Assembly: GCA_037447655.1 (NCBI GenBank)
Contig: JBBHKE010001302.1
Coordinates: forward strand, 1 to 64,000
Length of the DNA: 64,000 bases
Source of the DNA: Zygnema cylindricum
Taxonomy: Eukaryota; Streptophyta; Zygnematophyceae; Zygnematales; Zygnemataceae
Direction of reading: 5' to 3'
Positions 46,528 to 57,927 of the stretch are shown in pieces. Made by a program: the position numbers and the translations under genes. The notes under the pieces were generated by a model that was not told the origin of the DNA, ran no database searches, and worked only from the letters and a program-made list of their open reading frames with translations. Position 1 is the first letter of the stretch. Each line of letters begins with the position of its first letter.

Positions 46528-47086
46528 GTTGTTTTTGGAAAGCTTTAAGTCTCAGCAAATTTATAGGACGGCGAAAAAATAAATATATAGGGACACGCGT
46601 CGTCACTTGAAGCACAGTGCAGGTTTTTGAATGGTACCGACAACGCAGCTGCGGCGCAGATGGAACAAGCGCAGCTGCGGTTATTTTTGATATGGTCTGT
46701 ACGGACGAACGCAACATGCAACGCAACGGGACAAACGCAAGTGCGAACATTTTGGTATAAGATAACGCAGTTGCTATGCAACATGACAAACGCAGCTGGG
46801 GCAGTTTTCGATATGGGACAGCGCAGCTGCTACGAAGCTGCAGATATTTGAATGTGATCAGGAATCAAGTTGCGCTGCTACGGTTGATATGAATCAAGTC
46901 AACGGACGAGATTCATAAGAGAATAATTAAGTGACTCACCAGCCGGATGGACGTACCCAGACAATTGTCACTAAGCCAGGCGACAAGTATTTGAACAAAT
47001 CACCTGTATAGGATTCTCAGTAATATTGATTGTACAGTGATAGATTAGTTTTAGCGTGATTAGGAGCACTTAGACCTTAGTGGCAG
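46528..47086 (+). repeat. unnamed repeat related to 18766-19659
   Basis: The left terminus GTTGTTTTTGGAAAGCTTTA and the phrase 'gggacacgcgtcgtc' are shared with the insertion at 18766. The middle holds irregular 'gcagctgcg/aacgcag' units (46630-46850), different from the array at the same place in the other copy. The right part resembles 3950-4060 on the minus strand. It separates the two large direct repeats. Confidence 0.6.
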
Positions 47087-48144
47087 TTTAATTCATTTTT
47101 TGTAAATTTTCACTTGAAAAGGTACAGTTATGTACGGTCTGACATCGACCGTACATCACACTATTTATATTTTATTGTACTTTCGGGCTTTACTCTTATT
47201 TGTACGGTACCTTAATTAACGTCAAGGAAAAATTAAAATCATGTATCCTATTTGAAAAAAAAATCAAAATTTTAAGAACCCAAATTAGTGACTTTGACAC
47301 TAATAACGATTCGCGGTGTAGTACTGGCAGCAGCAGTAGTATTAGCAGCAGTAGCAAATAGCAAGATTTTTTTTTTTTTTAAAGAAGCCTTGATATATTG
47401 GCGATACGATATATCGGTGATATATCGCGATATTTTGAAATCGATATATCGAAGCGATACATCGATTATCGGGTACCTAAAATTCGATATATATCGAATA
47501 TCGGCAAATGGTCCTCGATACCCAACATTAACAATTAAAATTGTATCACGTCGCCAAAGTCACGTTGCCTTTGGAGCAAGGTGACCGTAAAATCTTTGCC
47601 GAAAAGAAGTACAGTTTTTGCCTTCCTTCCAAAAGTATTGTTTTTGTCTTCCTTTCAACTAAATGGTTTCGAGCAGAGGTCGCAAAAGTCAAAAATTTAC
47701 ACAACCGAAACCGACCGTTTTTTTTTTCAAAATCTGAGTAACCGACGCCCGACCGGGTTATGTCACCCTCCAAAATTGCTAACCGTTAACCGACCGGCGT
47801 TTAAAAAAATAAAAGTTAACCGAAACTTGATTTTTCGCGACTAACCGTGCCCGCCCGTAACCGGAAAAGTACAAAATTACAACGCTCGTTGTTATTAGCG
47901 TTAAGCATTTATTACACATCAAATCGTAATAATCTAAAAAATATCTTTTAGGTACACATACAGAATCTGACAAACGTACAATTTCACGTCATTATGACGT
48001 TTGCACTACGCGGTTTGTGAAAACGTAGTTACATCATAACGGCATGTATTAAATCATTTTTTGTACTTTTTTCGTTAATACGGTACAATTTTGCACGGCC
48101 AGACACCGATAGTAAGCCGCACTATTTAAAACGATACTATGCTA

Positions 48145-48684
48145 CACCGTGAATCGTTATTAGTGCCAAAGTTTAAATAGTGTTAAAGAAAATTTACCGT
48201 AATTGATGCTAATTATGAATTTGATTTTATTTTTTAAAAAGGTGTATTCTAATTTCGGCGTTAATGTTAATTTGGGAACAGCAAAAATGGAATAATCGCC
48301 GTACGATTATATACATTAATATATGTATCCATACAAAAAATTAGAAATCGTACGTTGTCGTGAAATTTAAATATCCGTACATGTCAAACTAATTTACGTG
48401 TCAGACTAATCACCTTTTTTGAGCGCACGTTCCTATGCGTGCGCGTCCGATTTAATTCATTTTTTGTAAAATTTTCACTTGAAAAGGTATAATCATGTAC
48501 GGTCTGACATCGACCGTTCACAACACTATTTATATCTTAATTTATTTTCGTTCTTTACGCTATTTTGTACAGTACCTTAATTAACGTCAAGGAAAAATTT
48601 AAATCATATATCCTATTTGAGGAAAAAAATCAAAATTTTAAGAACCCAAATTAGAGTTATTAACACTAATGACGATTCGCGGTG
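48145..48684. mobile_element. TA-flanked MITE N5, copy in second repeat
   Basis: The duplicate of 44140-44679, with the four observed substitutions of the near-identical block all falling inside it. Confidence 0.8.
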
Positions 48685-49196
48685 TATAGTTGTTAACGCT
48701 GATTCAAAAAATACTTTCAATAATGTGAAGAAAATTTTTGAGTTGTTTACTCTTTTTAAGGGTTTTTGGGTCAAAATTCGTGGTGACGGAAGTAGCGTTA
48801 ATAACGCTACTTGCGATTCGGAGTGTAGTGTTAATGGAAAATTATGATTTATAATACTATTTACTGCAAGGAGACGTGGTAGACGTAGTAGGTTATAGTC
48901 CATGTCTTTATTTAATGAGCATAAAATCCAAAAAAATATTTGTAGTATCAAATATAAAAATAATCAAATCACAACCTCGTCCTATTTTTTACTTTATTGT
49001 ACAAAACCTTAACCTCAAACTTAAAAATTACAAAAAATCTATAAATCTAAATGTGGTATTAATACAACGCTTTGGTAATTTGGTAAAATAAGCATTCCGG
49101 TTTAAGAAAAAAAAAGATAAACACTAGAAAAAATGTGAAAAAAAAAAAAAAAATAAACACAAAAAAAAATATGAAATAAAAAAAAAAAAGCAAAGA

Positions 49197-49233
<37 letters not shown>

Positions 49234-49282
49234 CTAATACTAACGAAAAAACAATAATTAGAAAACAAAACAAAACAGAAAA

Positions 49283-49525
49283 TTATGCATTTAAACGATT
49301 TCGGTTGGATCTAACATATAAAAGATCACTAATAATTGAAGTCGCTAGTGAGCTCCTTTTGTTTGTTATTGTGTTCTCGGCATCCGAAAATTTGCATTCA
49401 GACATGGAACTAAAAGCCGGAATAGCTAGAATAAATCTAGCAACACTGGCTAGAATAGGAAATCCTCTTTTTTTCGCAAGTACATCTATTTTTTTTTCCC
49501 ACCATTCAAGTATGTTAGAGTTCAA
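49283..49525 (-). pseudogene. hAT transposase dimerisation domain remnant, copy 2
   Basis: The minus-strand frame begins NILEWWEKKIDVLAKKRGFP and continues ILASVARFILAIPAFSSMSE and a RSSLATSIISDLLYVRSN segment. The WW, the ILAIP..S motif and the R.SL segment are diagnostic of the hATC domain (Dimer_Tnp_hAT). It is better preserved than copy 1. Upstream on the minus strand (49550-51380) I could not find a BED finger or the DDE catalytic core, so this element is non-autonomous. Confidence 0.8.
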
Positions 49526-51534
49526 TCATTCCTCTTCGTTAATTTTAAATCAAACTAACGTTTCAATTCGTCACTAACAAGCGTTTTTTTGTCACTAGTA
49601 ATAGAAACCTAATTTTCGTCATCGTTCTCACCAAAAAAATCGTGGGAACCAACTTAAAATGGTTGAAAGTCCTCGCAACACATCAACGCCACCATTTTCG
49701 CATTTTTTTTCGGTCACTCGTTTTCGCCTGCCTTTTTGAAAGAAACTTTTAAAGAATTCCTCTCGAACTATCCGTGTCGGCCAAAGCTGAACATGTGTGA
49801 CTGTTAATTGTTGAAGTACCGTTTGTTGACTTGTATTGATAAACAATGAAACATGTATTGCACGCCGCAAAACCTCCCCCTTCACTATGTATTTGTTTGA
49901 TGTTTTAGTTTCATACGCATGATCAATTTTTTTCCAACAACTTGAAGTGGCCCTGCTTTCTCTCACTAGGTAATACTGAGCAATTTCACCATTTTTTTGT
50001 TTTTGAAGTTCGTTTTGGATTATAGTTTTAAGAGAAGCGAAAATGCTTTTCTTTATTTTGGTGTATGACTAGGTTTTGTTTGAATTGTGGTCAAGTTTCT
50101 CTAACCGAAATAACAATTAAATTTTTCGATTTAGGGTACGGCCCCATGTGGCTAGGTTCGGGTTTTTTTTGGCGTTTTCCTGTAAGACTTAGCGTTGCAC
50201 TGCCTAAGCTGCAACCGTACGAAGAAATCGTAAATTTATAAATTACAATTTGCCTCATTCTCAAACTTAGGATGTACAAAAATGTGTCGTCTTGTGTTTT
50301 CTCGACCCACTGTCACGTCATCTCCAAACTTATCATAAACAACATCGACAATGTGTTTTAGGCTAAGAAAAACCGTTTAAACCAATAGGAAAACATATTC
50401 CCACGTGTGAAAAGTTTTCGATTTTTTTCGACAAAAGAAAAAGTACAGGGTTTTTGGTTTTTGTCCCCATGCACCTTGTACGGTTTTTTTTGCAGAGGTC
50501 TCGATGCTGCAGTGCCATTTCACGCAAAGGTGAAATTGTTTGCGAAGGTGAAAAATTTGCGAAGTCGGCGGCCGGACAGGAGAGGTTTACGCAAAGGCAT
50601 GCCGTACAGCCACGGATGCAAGGCCGCACGTCTACGATGTCACGCAAACACATGCGACATACGAAATCGTTTCAAAAATTACGATGTGTCTTGCGACGCT
50701 TCAAAAAATTTCGAAAAAATACGGTGCGGCAAAGACAAATTGTACACGGTGACAGCCATCACGGGTGTTGTCGACGTATACAATCGTCACAAACTTAAGT
50801 AACAATTTCAAGTAAACACAAAAGACACCTGAAATCCGGGTCCGCCGGATCCGCGCTAAAATAGAAGTAAGTTAGCTAAGTTACAACCACATGGTGCCAC
50901 ACCTTTATTGTTTGAAACATGTGAATAAGTTAATAATTAGGATCTGTCGTTGGAAGTTGATGTAATAATTTGATTTCCGCTGATTTATTAACTAATAATT
51001 AATACATGTCGCATGACATTGATATAATAATATGATATATTTGTGGAAACACGGTATAAAACACATAATTAGCACTTTGCAATAATGTACGATATATGAG
51101 GAAACCAATATTTATGATATGTCACGTGATATTGACATAATAATTTGACATATTTTTGGAAAAAGTACATAATTAATACTTTATCATAGATTACGAGTTG
51201 CGGCCCTTAACTTTTAGTAAGATTTGCGAAATGAATAGTGTCAGTATCGTGTGTGATTTGCGACGCTAACCATGATTTCACGTAATTCCACGATACCAAA
51301 ATTACAAAGTACAATAATGTTGGAAAAAAGTACAAAATTCTCATTTTTTTTTCGTTTTTTGCTTGACCGACCGTAACCGACTTTTTTTTTTTTGGTGAAT
51401 CAACCGACCGCGACCGCCCGTCCCCCAAAATTTGGCAACCGAATCCGTTCCGGATCCGGCGCGGGCGGTCGGTTAACGTCGGTCACGGTTTCGGTTGACC
51501 GTTTGCGACCTCTGGTTTCGAGCGCTATTTTTTG

Positions 51535-52155
51535 TAGTGTTGTGTATCGGTAAAAAACTTATCGCGATAACACCGATACTGATAATTATCGGTTATCAAA
51601 CGGTCAGAGGTCTCGATATATTGGTCCGAGACCAACAAATTCCATATCGACAATAAATTAAAAAATATATAGTACGCATACTACAGTACTTTAATATATA
51701 CTGTATTACATTGTTTACATTGTATAGCGTGGCATGCCACGTATAACAATCTGTTCCGTATCTATTTCACTGAAAATTATTACAGAGCGCAGTACGTAAA
51801 CGTAGACAAATTTAAAATAATACTTTATAGTTCTAAAACTATACTACCGAAACGAAAAAATTAAAATACATTGTAAAATTCGAGAATCAAACTTTTTCGA
51901 AAAACAATGAACAAACGAACAGAGCAGACCGAACGACTGCCGCCATTTACAGCCACCATATTTATCTGTACGGTCCGTACAGTTATAGCCGATAGTTATC
52001 GATATCGGTGTTATCGCCGATAATAACCAATTAATATCGGTAATTTATCGGCGATAACACCGATGGCGATATATCGTACCAATATATCGATTATCGGGTA
52101 CCCGAAAAAAGGTCCATATCGGTTATCGGCAAATCCTTACCGATACACAACACTA
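51535..52155. mobile_element. hAT-type MITE O2
   Basis: Perfect 19-bp inverted ends TAGTGTTGTGTATCGGTAA and an exact 8-bp duplication ATTTTTTG (51527-51534, 52156-52163). 621 bp, full of 'tatcg/cgata' palindromes, non-coding. It is a sister of O1. Confidence 0.9.
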
Positions 52156-52320
52156 ATTTTTTGTCGTTTTTGTTTTTGTAATACAAATTCAAATTGCAAA
52201 AGTACACGTGCATATATTGTACAGTATTGTGCAAGTACAGATTTTGAAACGAAATTGGTCGGTTTCAAAATCTTTGACGATTTTATAGACTGGATACTCA
52301 GGCCTCTATTCCATTAGGCG

Positions 52321-53930
52321 GTCCCAGTAAACATGCGGAGACGTTTATTTGTAGTGTTTACTGGCAGGGCGTTCCATTATGTCGGCCCAGTAAACAACCG
52401 TTTGCAACTATGGTTGGTGCCACGTAGGTTACTGTTCAGATTTTAAAAATCTAAAAATATTCGTCAAACTGTCAATCTGTACATAATATTTGTACTACTG
52501 TAGCGGAAGGTTCTGTAGTTAACCGTCGTTACAATATTTCGCCAGTCAAAGTTGTTCGACGGATTGACCGTCAAATCTGAACTCAAAGGTACGTAGCTTG
52601 TATAATACTGTACTTACAAATGTACATTTTTTGACAATTACCGGCGAGCAAATGTACATTTTTTGACAATTACCGGCGAGCAGCAAAAAATGTCTCTGCG
52701 ATTAGCAATTCCCTTAAAAAAAGTGATTTTTTTTGTTTTTTGTTTTTTTGGTTTTTAGCGAAACCTTGTGTCTACCACGAGCTGCATAAGTCCTTGATAG
52801 TGTGGGCTAGCTGCTGGTTTTCATAACTTCGAGCTCTGTTGAGAAAATGATACACAGGGTTGTTAACTTATTATATGTACGCTATTATTTGCGTTACTGG
52901 TTAGAAATCGCACTAATCGTACAGAAAAAATGTATTTTGTTCTGTAATTTTTCCCGTAAGATTACTGCGATTAGCCAATTACTGACCAGTAACGCCAAAT
53001 CCAATAGATCTACTTTTTAGGTTTGTTCCGTTTTCACACTATTTCACGAAGGACACTCGTCGCTAATCTTTGATGGTGTGCCGATATCAAAGGATTCGAG
53101 TCCTTGCATCCCGAGCTGCAAATTTGTCTTCTAGTTCCCTGTTGCTCCCATCCTTTACAAGTTTACGACAAAATAGGGCGAGGGAGGTTGTTGGCGTGAT
53201 TCACCACATATTTTATTAACATAATGTTCTGACATTGGAATTTCTATCAATTTTTTTCATATTACACCTCTAATGCAAGCTCTCGCATATTTAGTTTTAT
53301 ATTCCATTTCGGTTAGCTTGAAACCCTATTTTACATACCACTGCTGTAGTTATAATTGCATTCTGACGCGACAAACCTGTGGCATGAGGCACGGGTAGTT
53401 ATCCAGTTGCAGGGTTCTTTGGAAATATGCTTCTTTCTGGTTTTGTTTTTTTGATCACCACACTATATTCAGCTGTGGATACTGAACGTTTTTCTTCATA
53501 AACCTGTAACACTAATAAGACAAGCAAGCTCAAACATTTTCACACAATTATTCAGCAGGCCTACCAGAATATAGCTAAGGTCTATTGTCAACCTGATGAG
53601 AGCAAAGGCAAAGATATAACATTTTACTCCCATGAAGCACTTTCTGATCGAGGCTGTTTATGTGAATTAGTAAACTGGCATACAACCATAATCTTTTCAT
53701 TTTGTTGACATTACATGCTTGTGCAGCATTGTCCCACTCCAAGAACCCTCATGGTTTGACACTTAATTGGTGGAAATGATTTCACGATTCACTGACTCAT
53801 AGTCATTTTCAAGAGATTTCCATATCTAGACCGTTTGACATAAATATCATGCATCCATTATTCTGGACTGTTAGTGTGAAGCTCCATGATAACATAATGC
53901 ACTATTTAATGCTATTCGGGCATAAAAGTA
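52321..53930. other. gene-free stretch
   Basis: No coding region recognised. It has a 32-bp direct duplication at 52621-52684 ('tgtacattttttgacaatta...'). At 52315-52400 a pair of 'ccattaggcggtcccagtaaac' and 'ccattatgtcggcccagtaaac' blocks may be MITE termini. At 53090-53125 'aaggattcgagtcctt' resembles a tRNA T-arm, but no cloverleaf surrounds it. Confidence 0.5.
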
Positions 53931-53934
53931 GTGA

Positions 53935-54145
53935 TATACGGCACACACCACATACATCATAAGTACAACATGTACAGCATCCATAAAGCATACATACGAC
54001 ATACAGGACAAACATACGACACACCACATACAACTCACATACGTCTGACACGACACACATACGACATACCACATGCGGCAAACATAAGACAAACCACATA
54101 CGACAGAAAAGACAGACGAGAGACAACGGACGACAGATGGCATAC
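53935..54145 (+). repeat. degenerate CATACGACA minisatellite
   Basis: Irregular repeats of 'cacatacgacac' and 'acatacgac' type lie just downstream of the minus-strand gene ending at 54288. The open frames over it are repetitive His/Thr/Tyr or Cys/Val strings and are not genes. Confidence 0.75.
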
Positions 54146-54287
54146 ATATGGCTAACTATGGTGCATTATGTTGGGATGAAACTTCACTCTTAGCAACTGA
54201 GTTACAGACATCTAACATATTACACCAGTTATATAGGCAAAGCAGGCAACAACGCGAAAAGGACAAACTTTATTCGCAAGGACAATG

Positions 54288-56888
54288 TCATTCCACAGTA
54301 TATTCAGCTACCATGTCTTGCAGTCCCACTTTTTCAAGCCAGTACACATGAAGAGGTGTTGACGCCTGCCTTAAAAACCATCCATTTCTCCACTCAAACT
54401 CCTTTACCGCCATTTCGAAGCTTGGGACGGCATCCTTTATTGCCTTAGAATATTCACACAGATTGTCTACTAAATCCTCAAAGTGGATTAATCCATCCTT
54501 CTCAAATCTAAGCTCACTAAAACCGTCAATCACATTCTCTCTAACTAAACTTTCTTCGCATTCTTCACGAGATAATCCTTCTGTAGAAACTGGTCGTTCC
54601 TCTACCGGAAGTGTTTTATCCTCCCGGTGACGAGTACTCATGAAGGAATTCCAAAGAGAGAAGAGTTCCGAGGCAAGCTCATATATATCTTTCTTGTAAA
54701 GTGAAGCAACTTCTCCACACGGGGCTTTATAAGCCTTACAAAGGAGCCAAAAGATTGAAGTCCACAAAAGTTTCTCAGCGATAACGGAGTCGAAAGCTTT
54801 GTCATCAACAATGGAGCATCTCACTCCTCCTCTTTCTAACAACGCCTTAAAAAATGGGCCCCATCTGCAGGAAACAAAAACCACTGAAACACATCACAAA
54901 TCGCAGTACAGATTTCTTCCAGTAGAGACTACACGAGTAAAACTTCTTCACTCTTCTTTTCTTCTGGTGCAAAATTTGGAGATGAAAGCAATTGAATTAG
55001 CAGTTGTTGTCCCCAAAAGAGGACAAATGAGGACAGAGTTTAACTCAATCGTCTCGAAGACCATGGAGGAACAATATTGCTGTCAGTTTCCAGAAAAGAC
55101 AAGCAATGCGGATCCATGCATATGCATATGACTGATATCATAAAATACACCAAATACCCAGTACCTCTCTGGGCCTCATCTTTCGAAATTCACTCTCTAA
55201 ATCTCCGTCTTCCATCTTTTAAAATACAACCACTGAACCCTTGCCTACTACACCTAATCAAGAGACAGTCTTAACTACAGAGGCAAACTGACCTTCCACG
55301 GACAACTGATTTCCCACCACCGTCTATAATAGTCATAAAACTTTGAGATTCTTGAGGGTCCTTCGAAGAAACTGCCATATAAAGGACAGCTTGAGTAGTC
55401 GATTCGAGGCCCTTAGATTCAAGCCAAGAAATCAACATGCCTCCTTGGAGCCAGACAAGATCTTCCCATCGGTCTCGAGGAACTTGGAGGAGTACTGCTT
55501 CTAAGTCACAGTTGTGTGTGGCCACCACAATGGGGCCTACAAATGGAGACGAGGGCTGAATTGAACCTAACTTTTCACCTCTTCGTAACACCGTGGCTCT
55601 GAGAGAGGAAAATAAAAAAAGCAAGGACGAAAGAGTTTGTAGAGGCTTAGAATCTAAAAGTAGATAGGATTAATGTGAAAAGATTATCATCCTGAAATGG
55701 GAAAGAGATGTAGCCGCTGATGCTTAAACTTTATGAACATGCATTGAACATATACTCAAAGTCACAAATCTGAAACCATTCAGATGCTCGTGACTTCACA
55801 AACAACGTGCTGACATAACGATTTAACAAAAGCTACGAGTTAGTTTTAGATAAAAACGGTAAAACATTACTAAAAGCCCAAAAAAAGAGAAAAAAAACAG
55901 TCAACGCAGGTGCACCAGAAACTTACTGCGGCCTAAATCTGAGCTTCTTTTCCAAATGCGTATAATTGAATAAAATTAATTTAACTTCCCAGTGAATAAG
56001 TTAATAATGGCCCATTGTGATTTAAGTTGCAAATGTACAAACCAATCAAGTGTAGAATGAAACCGACTGAATTCTGAAACATCTAACCCGTGAGCTGATA
56101 GTGTATTCACGCTCTCCTTGACTGCCTTAGTGTAAATGGTGGCAAGTGCTCACGTTCCTCCCGACATTTGGACAAGAGCTCTCCCAATGCGACCTCCTCC
56201 AACAACCACTATTGACACTTCTTCCAGCTGACACCTATTGGCTGCTTCCTTAGAAGATTTTAACATCGTCTCTTGCCCTTCCAGTTGCTTTTTTTCAGAT
56301 CGTATGGGAGGAAACTCAACGAAAGGCGAGGTTTTCTTATGATGCCGGAAGCTGCGATTGAGGAAAGCTGCTCTGGAGAGACACTGCTTGATGGAAAAGA
56401 GATGAACACTGGACAAAAAACCAATGATAAAGTCAGAGCAGTAGAAAACTTTGAAGAAAAAAAAAGGTTTCCACAAAAAAAAAGTTTTTTTTTTTTTTTT
56501 TTTTTCAGTAGGAAACTTTTTGCAGGAAGAAACAAAGCTTTAGTGGTTCTCGGCTATCTATTGTGAAGATTCTTCATCAGAGAGGACCAGAATTAACAAA
56601 AATCGATCGTTACGACTCCAAACTTTTACTTCTTACCTCATCAGAGCAACTCAATTTTCCTCTTCAAAAAAGTTTCTAAAAGGTATGCATTCGCATGAAT
56701 TTGTTCCTTCGACATTTAAAAAAACGTCAAATTAGCAAATAGTACACCTCATTCAGTAACTTTTAACGACTTCCAAGATTCCTCCGTTAAAAATTTAAAA
56801 TGTACGGAACGACTGCTTACCTTCCTACCTTCCACAAGGAAAATCCAGCGTGCCAGCCACTCAGCAGCATTTGGGAGGATTGCATCAT
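54288..56888 (-). CDS. Rossmann-fold NAD(P)-binding protein, organelle-targeted, function unknown
   Basis: Gene model (minus strand): exons 56888-56821, 56408-56154, 55598-55293 and 54864-54288, with introns of 412, 555 and 428 bp, all GT-AG, all in phase 2. Together they encode 401 aa. The start ATG-ATG at 56888 is the only one that joins in frame to exon 2 through donor AAG/GTAAGC and acceptor TCCAG. Residues 1 to about 65 are basic, Ser/Leu-rich and without acidic patches, like a plastid or mitochondrial presequence. Then VSIVVVGGGRIGRAL gives the GxGxxG dinucleotide fingerprint. GPIVVATHNCDLEAVLLQVP and DLVWLQGGML resemble the second half of a Rossmann domain. The all-alpha C-terminal part (EKLLWTSIFWLLCKAY onward) is reminiscent of ketopantoate reductase or 6-phosphogluconate dehydrogenase folds. 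I cannot name a substrate. It is divergent with the O-fucosyltransferase-like gene, start codons 1040 bp apart. Confidence 0.8.
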
Positions 56889-57000
56889 TGCATGGTAGAG
56901 AAGGAAGAAAAATTCGGTTCAGTTATTTTTCAATCGTAACCATTAATAAGGTTAAACAGAGGAGCATTCCGTACAAATGAACTGACTGGAGAGGACACTA

Positions 57001-57501
57001 CACCGCGCATCGTAATTAGAGTAATGAAAAAATTAGAGTAAAAAAAGAGAAAAAAATAATTAGAGTAATTTACTTTAATTTATGTGATAGAACTGTTTCA
57101 AAAAGGAATTTACTCTAATTTATGCGGTGTACTCTAATTTGGCAAGCTAATATCCTCTACTTTAAATAAGGTATTCGTACAGAATCTGAAAAAACGTACA
57201 GTTTATCGTCACTATGACGTTTGCACTACGCGGTTTGTTAAAACGCATTTACATGATAATGACCTGTTTTAAATCATTATATGTACTTTTTTACTTATAG
57301 AAGTACAATTTTGCACGGTCGGACGTCGTCCGTACTCCACACTATTTAAAATGAACCTATATTAGAATTAAAAATGCTAATTAAACCTTACCTTAAATAG
57401 CATAATGAAAAAATTAGAATCATTTACTCTATTTGATGTGATAGAGTCGAAATTTCGAGCGACCGAATTAGAGTAATTTACTCTAATTACGATTCGCGGT
57501 G
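57001..57501. mobile_element. TA-flanked MITE N2
   Basis: Ends CACCGCGCATCGTAATTAG and CTAATTACGATTCGCGGTG with TA on each side (56999-57000, 57502-57503). 501 bp. It lies 113 bp upstream of the start codon of the minus-strand gene. Confidence 0.85.
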
Positions 57502-57562
57502 TACTTTCGGTAATGGCCATGGCGCCTGCAGTAGAGGCCGAATTCCGTGGGCGATAGAGATA

Positions 57563-57779
57563 CACCGTGAATCGCAATTAGTGTTGATGTTTTTTTCGTC
57601 GCGTAAAACATATTTTCTCCGTACACACGTGGCGGATTGGGGATCTGAAGGTTGCGATTGAAAGGTAGGATTCTCAGCTTCTTAATGGCGGTTTCAAATT
57701 GAAAATTGGACAAGTGTGTACGGAGAAAAGATGTTTTAAGTGGCAAAAAAAACATTAACCCTAATAGCGATTCACCAGG
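57563..57779. mobile_element. short TA-flanked MITE N3
   Basis: Left end CACCGTGAATCGCAATTAG after TA; right end 'ctaatagcgattcacc' slightly altered. About 217 bp. Inside are long inverted arms around 57590-57760 ('catattttctccgtacacacg' type and its complement). It ends about 150 bp before the start codon of the O-fucosyltransferase-like gene. Confidence 0.7.
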
Positions 57780-57927
57780 TTGAGACGCCTCAATACGATA
57801 CAGCAAAACTGTCGTATCGCAAAAAATCGTGATGAATTCGATACGATGTACAACACTAAAAGATGATTCATTGATTCAGCAAATAGAAATTATTTCGAAA
57901 ATAGAGCTCCTTGGAGCCGTGAAAAAG

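Larger units (their letters stand above)
47087..50565. repeat. large direct repeat, copy 2
   Basis: It corresponds to 43082-46527. The near-identical block is 47087-49132. Its left part contains the right half of MITEs N4 and O1, cut inside N4. Confidence 0.9.
47674..51514 (-). mobile_element. hAT element copy 2, both ends present
   Basis: The left end CAGAGGTCGCAAAAGTC and right end GACCGTTTGCGACCTCTG are inverted (13-bp perfect core). GTTTCGAG occurs on both sides exactly (47666-47673 and 51515-51522), an 8-bp hAT target duplication. At 3841 bp it is about the size of an autonomous hAT, but only the C-terminal dimerisation domain is recognisable. Subterminal regions are dense in 'aaccg/accgacc' motifs. 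It contains MITE N5 and a (TA)n at 49200-49232. Confidence 0.8.
41580..52320 (+). mobile_element. PIF/Harbinger-like MITE M3, broken into pieces
   Basis: It starts after TAA with GGGCGTAGTTACATCAGACG, matching the M2 terminus, and has the family hairpin at 41779-41822. It is then interrupted at 41880, 43668 and 51534. Pieces 43534-43668, 51523-51534 and 52164 to about 52320 continue it. The phrase 'tttcgagcgctatttttt' across 51515-51534 matches 'tttcgtcgcgctattttt' in M1, and 'ggtcggtttcaaaatctttgacgatttta' in 52260-52290 matches M2. The right terminus is not clear. Confidence 0.65.

Noticed and set aside
50407-50802. 131-codon frame in the hAT element as transposase
   Set aside because: It is on the strand opposite to the hATC remnant and shows no hAT motif.
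53090-53125. tRNA or SINE at 'aaggattcgagtcctt'
   Set aside because: Only a short stem-loop; no D-arm or acceptor stem around it.
53871-54155. Cys/Val- or His/Thr-rich frames
   Set aside because: Translation of a degenerate CATACGACA minisatellite.
57829-57927. Longer N-terminus for the O-fucosyltransferase-like protein
   Set aside because: Upstream in-frame codons fall in repeat-derived DNA, and the signal anchor directly follows the ATG at 57928.
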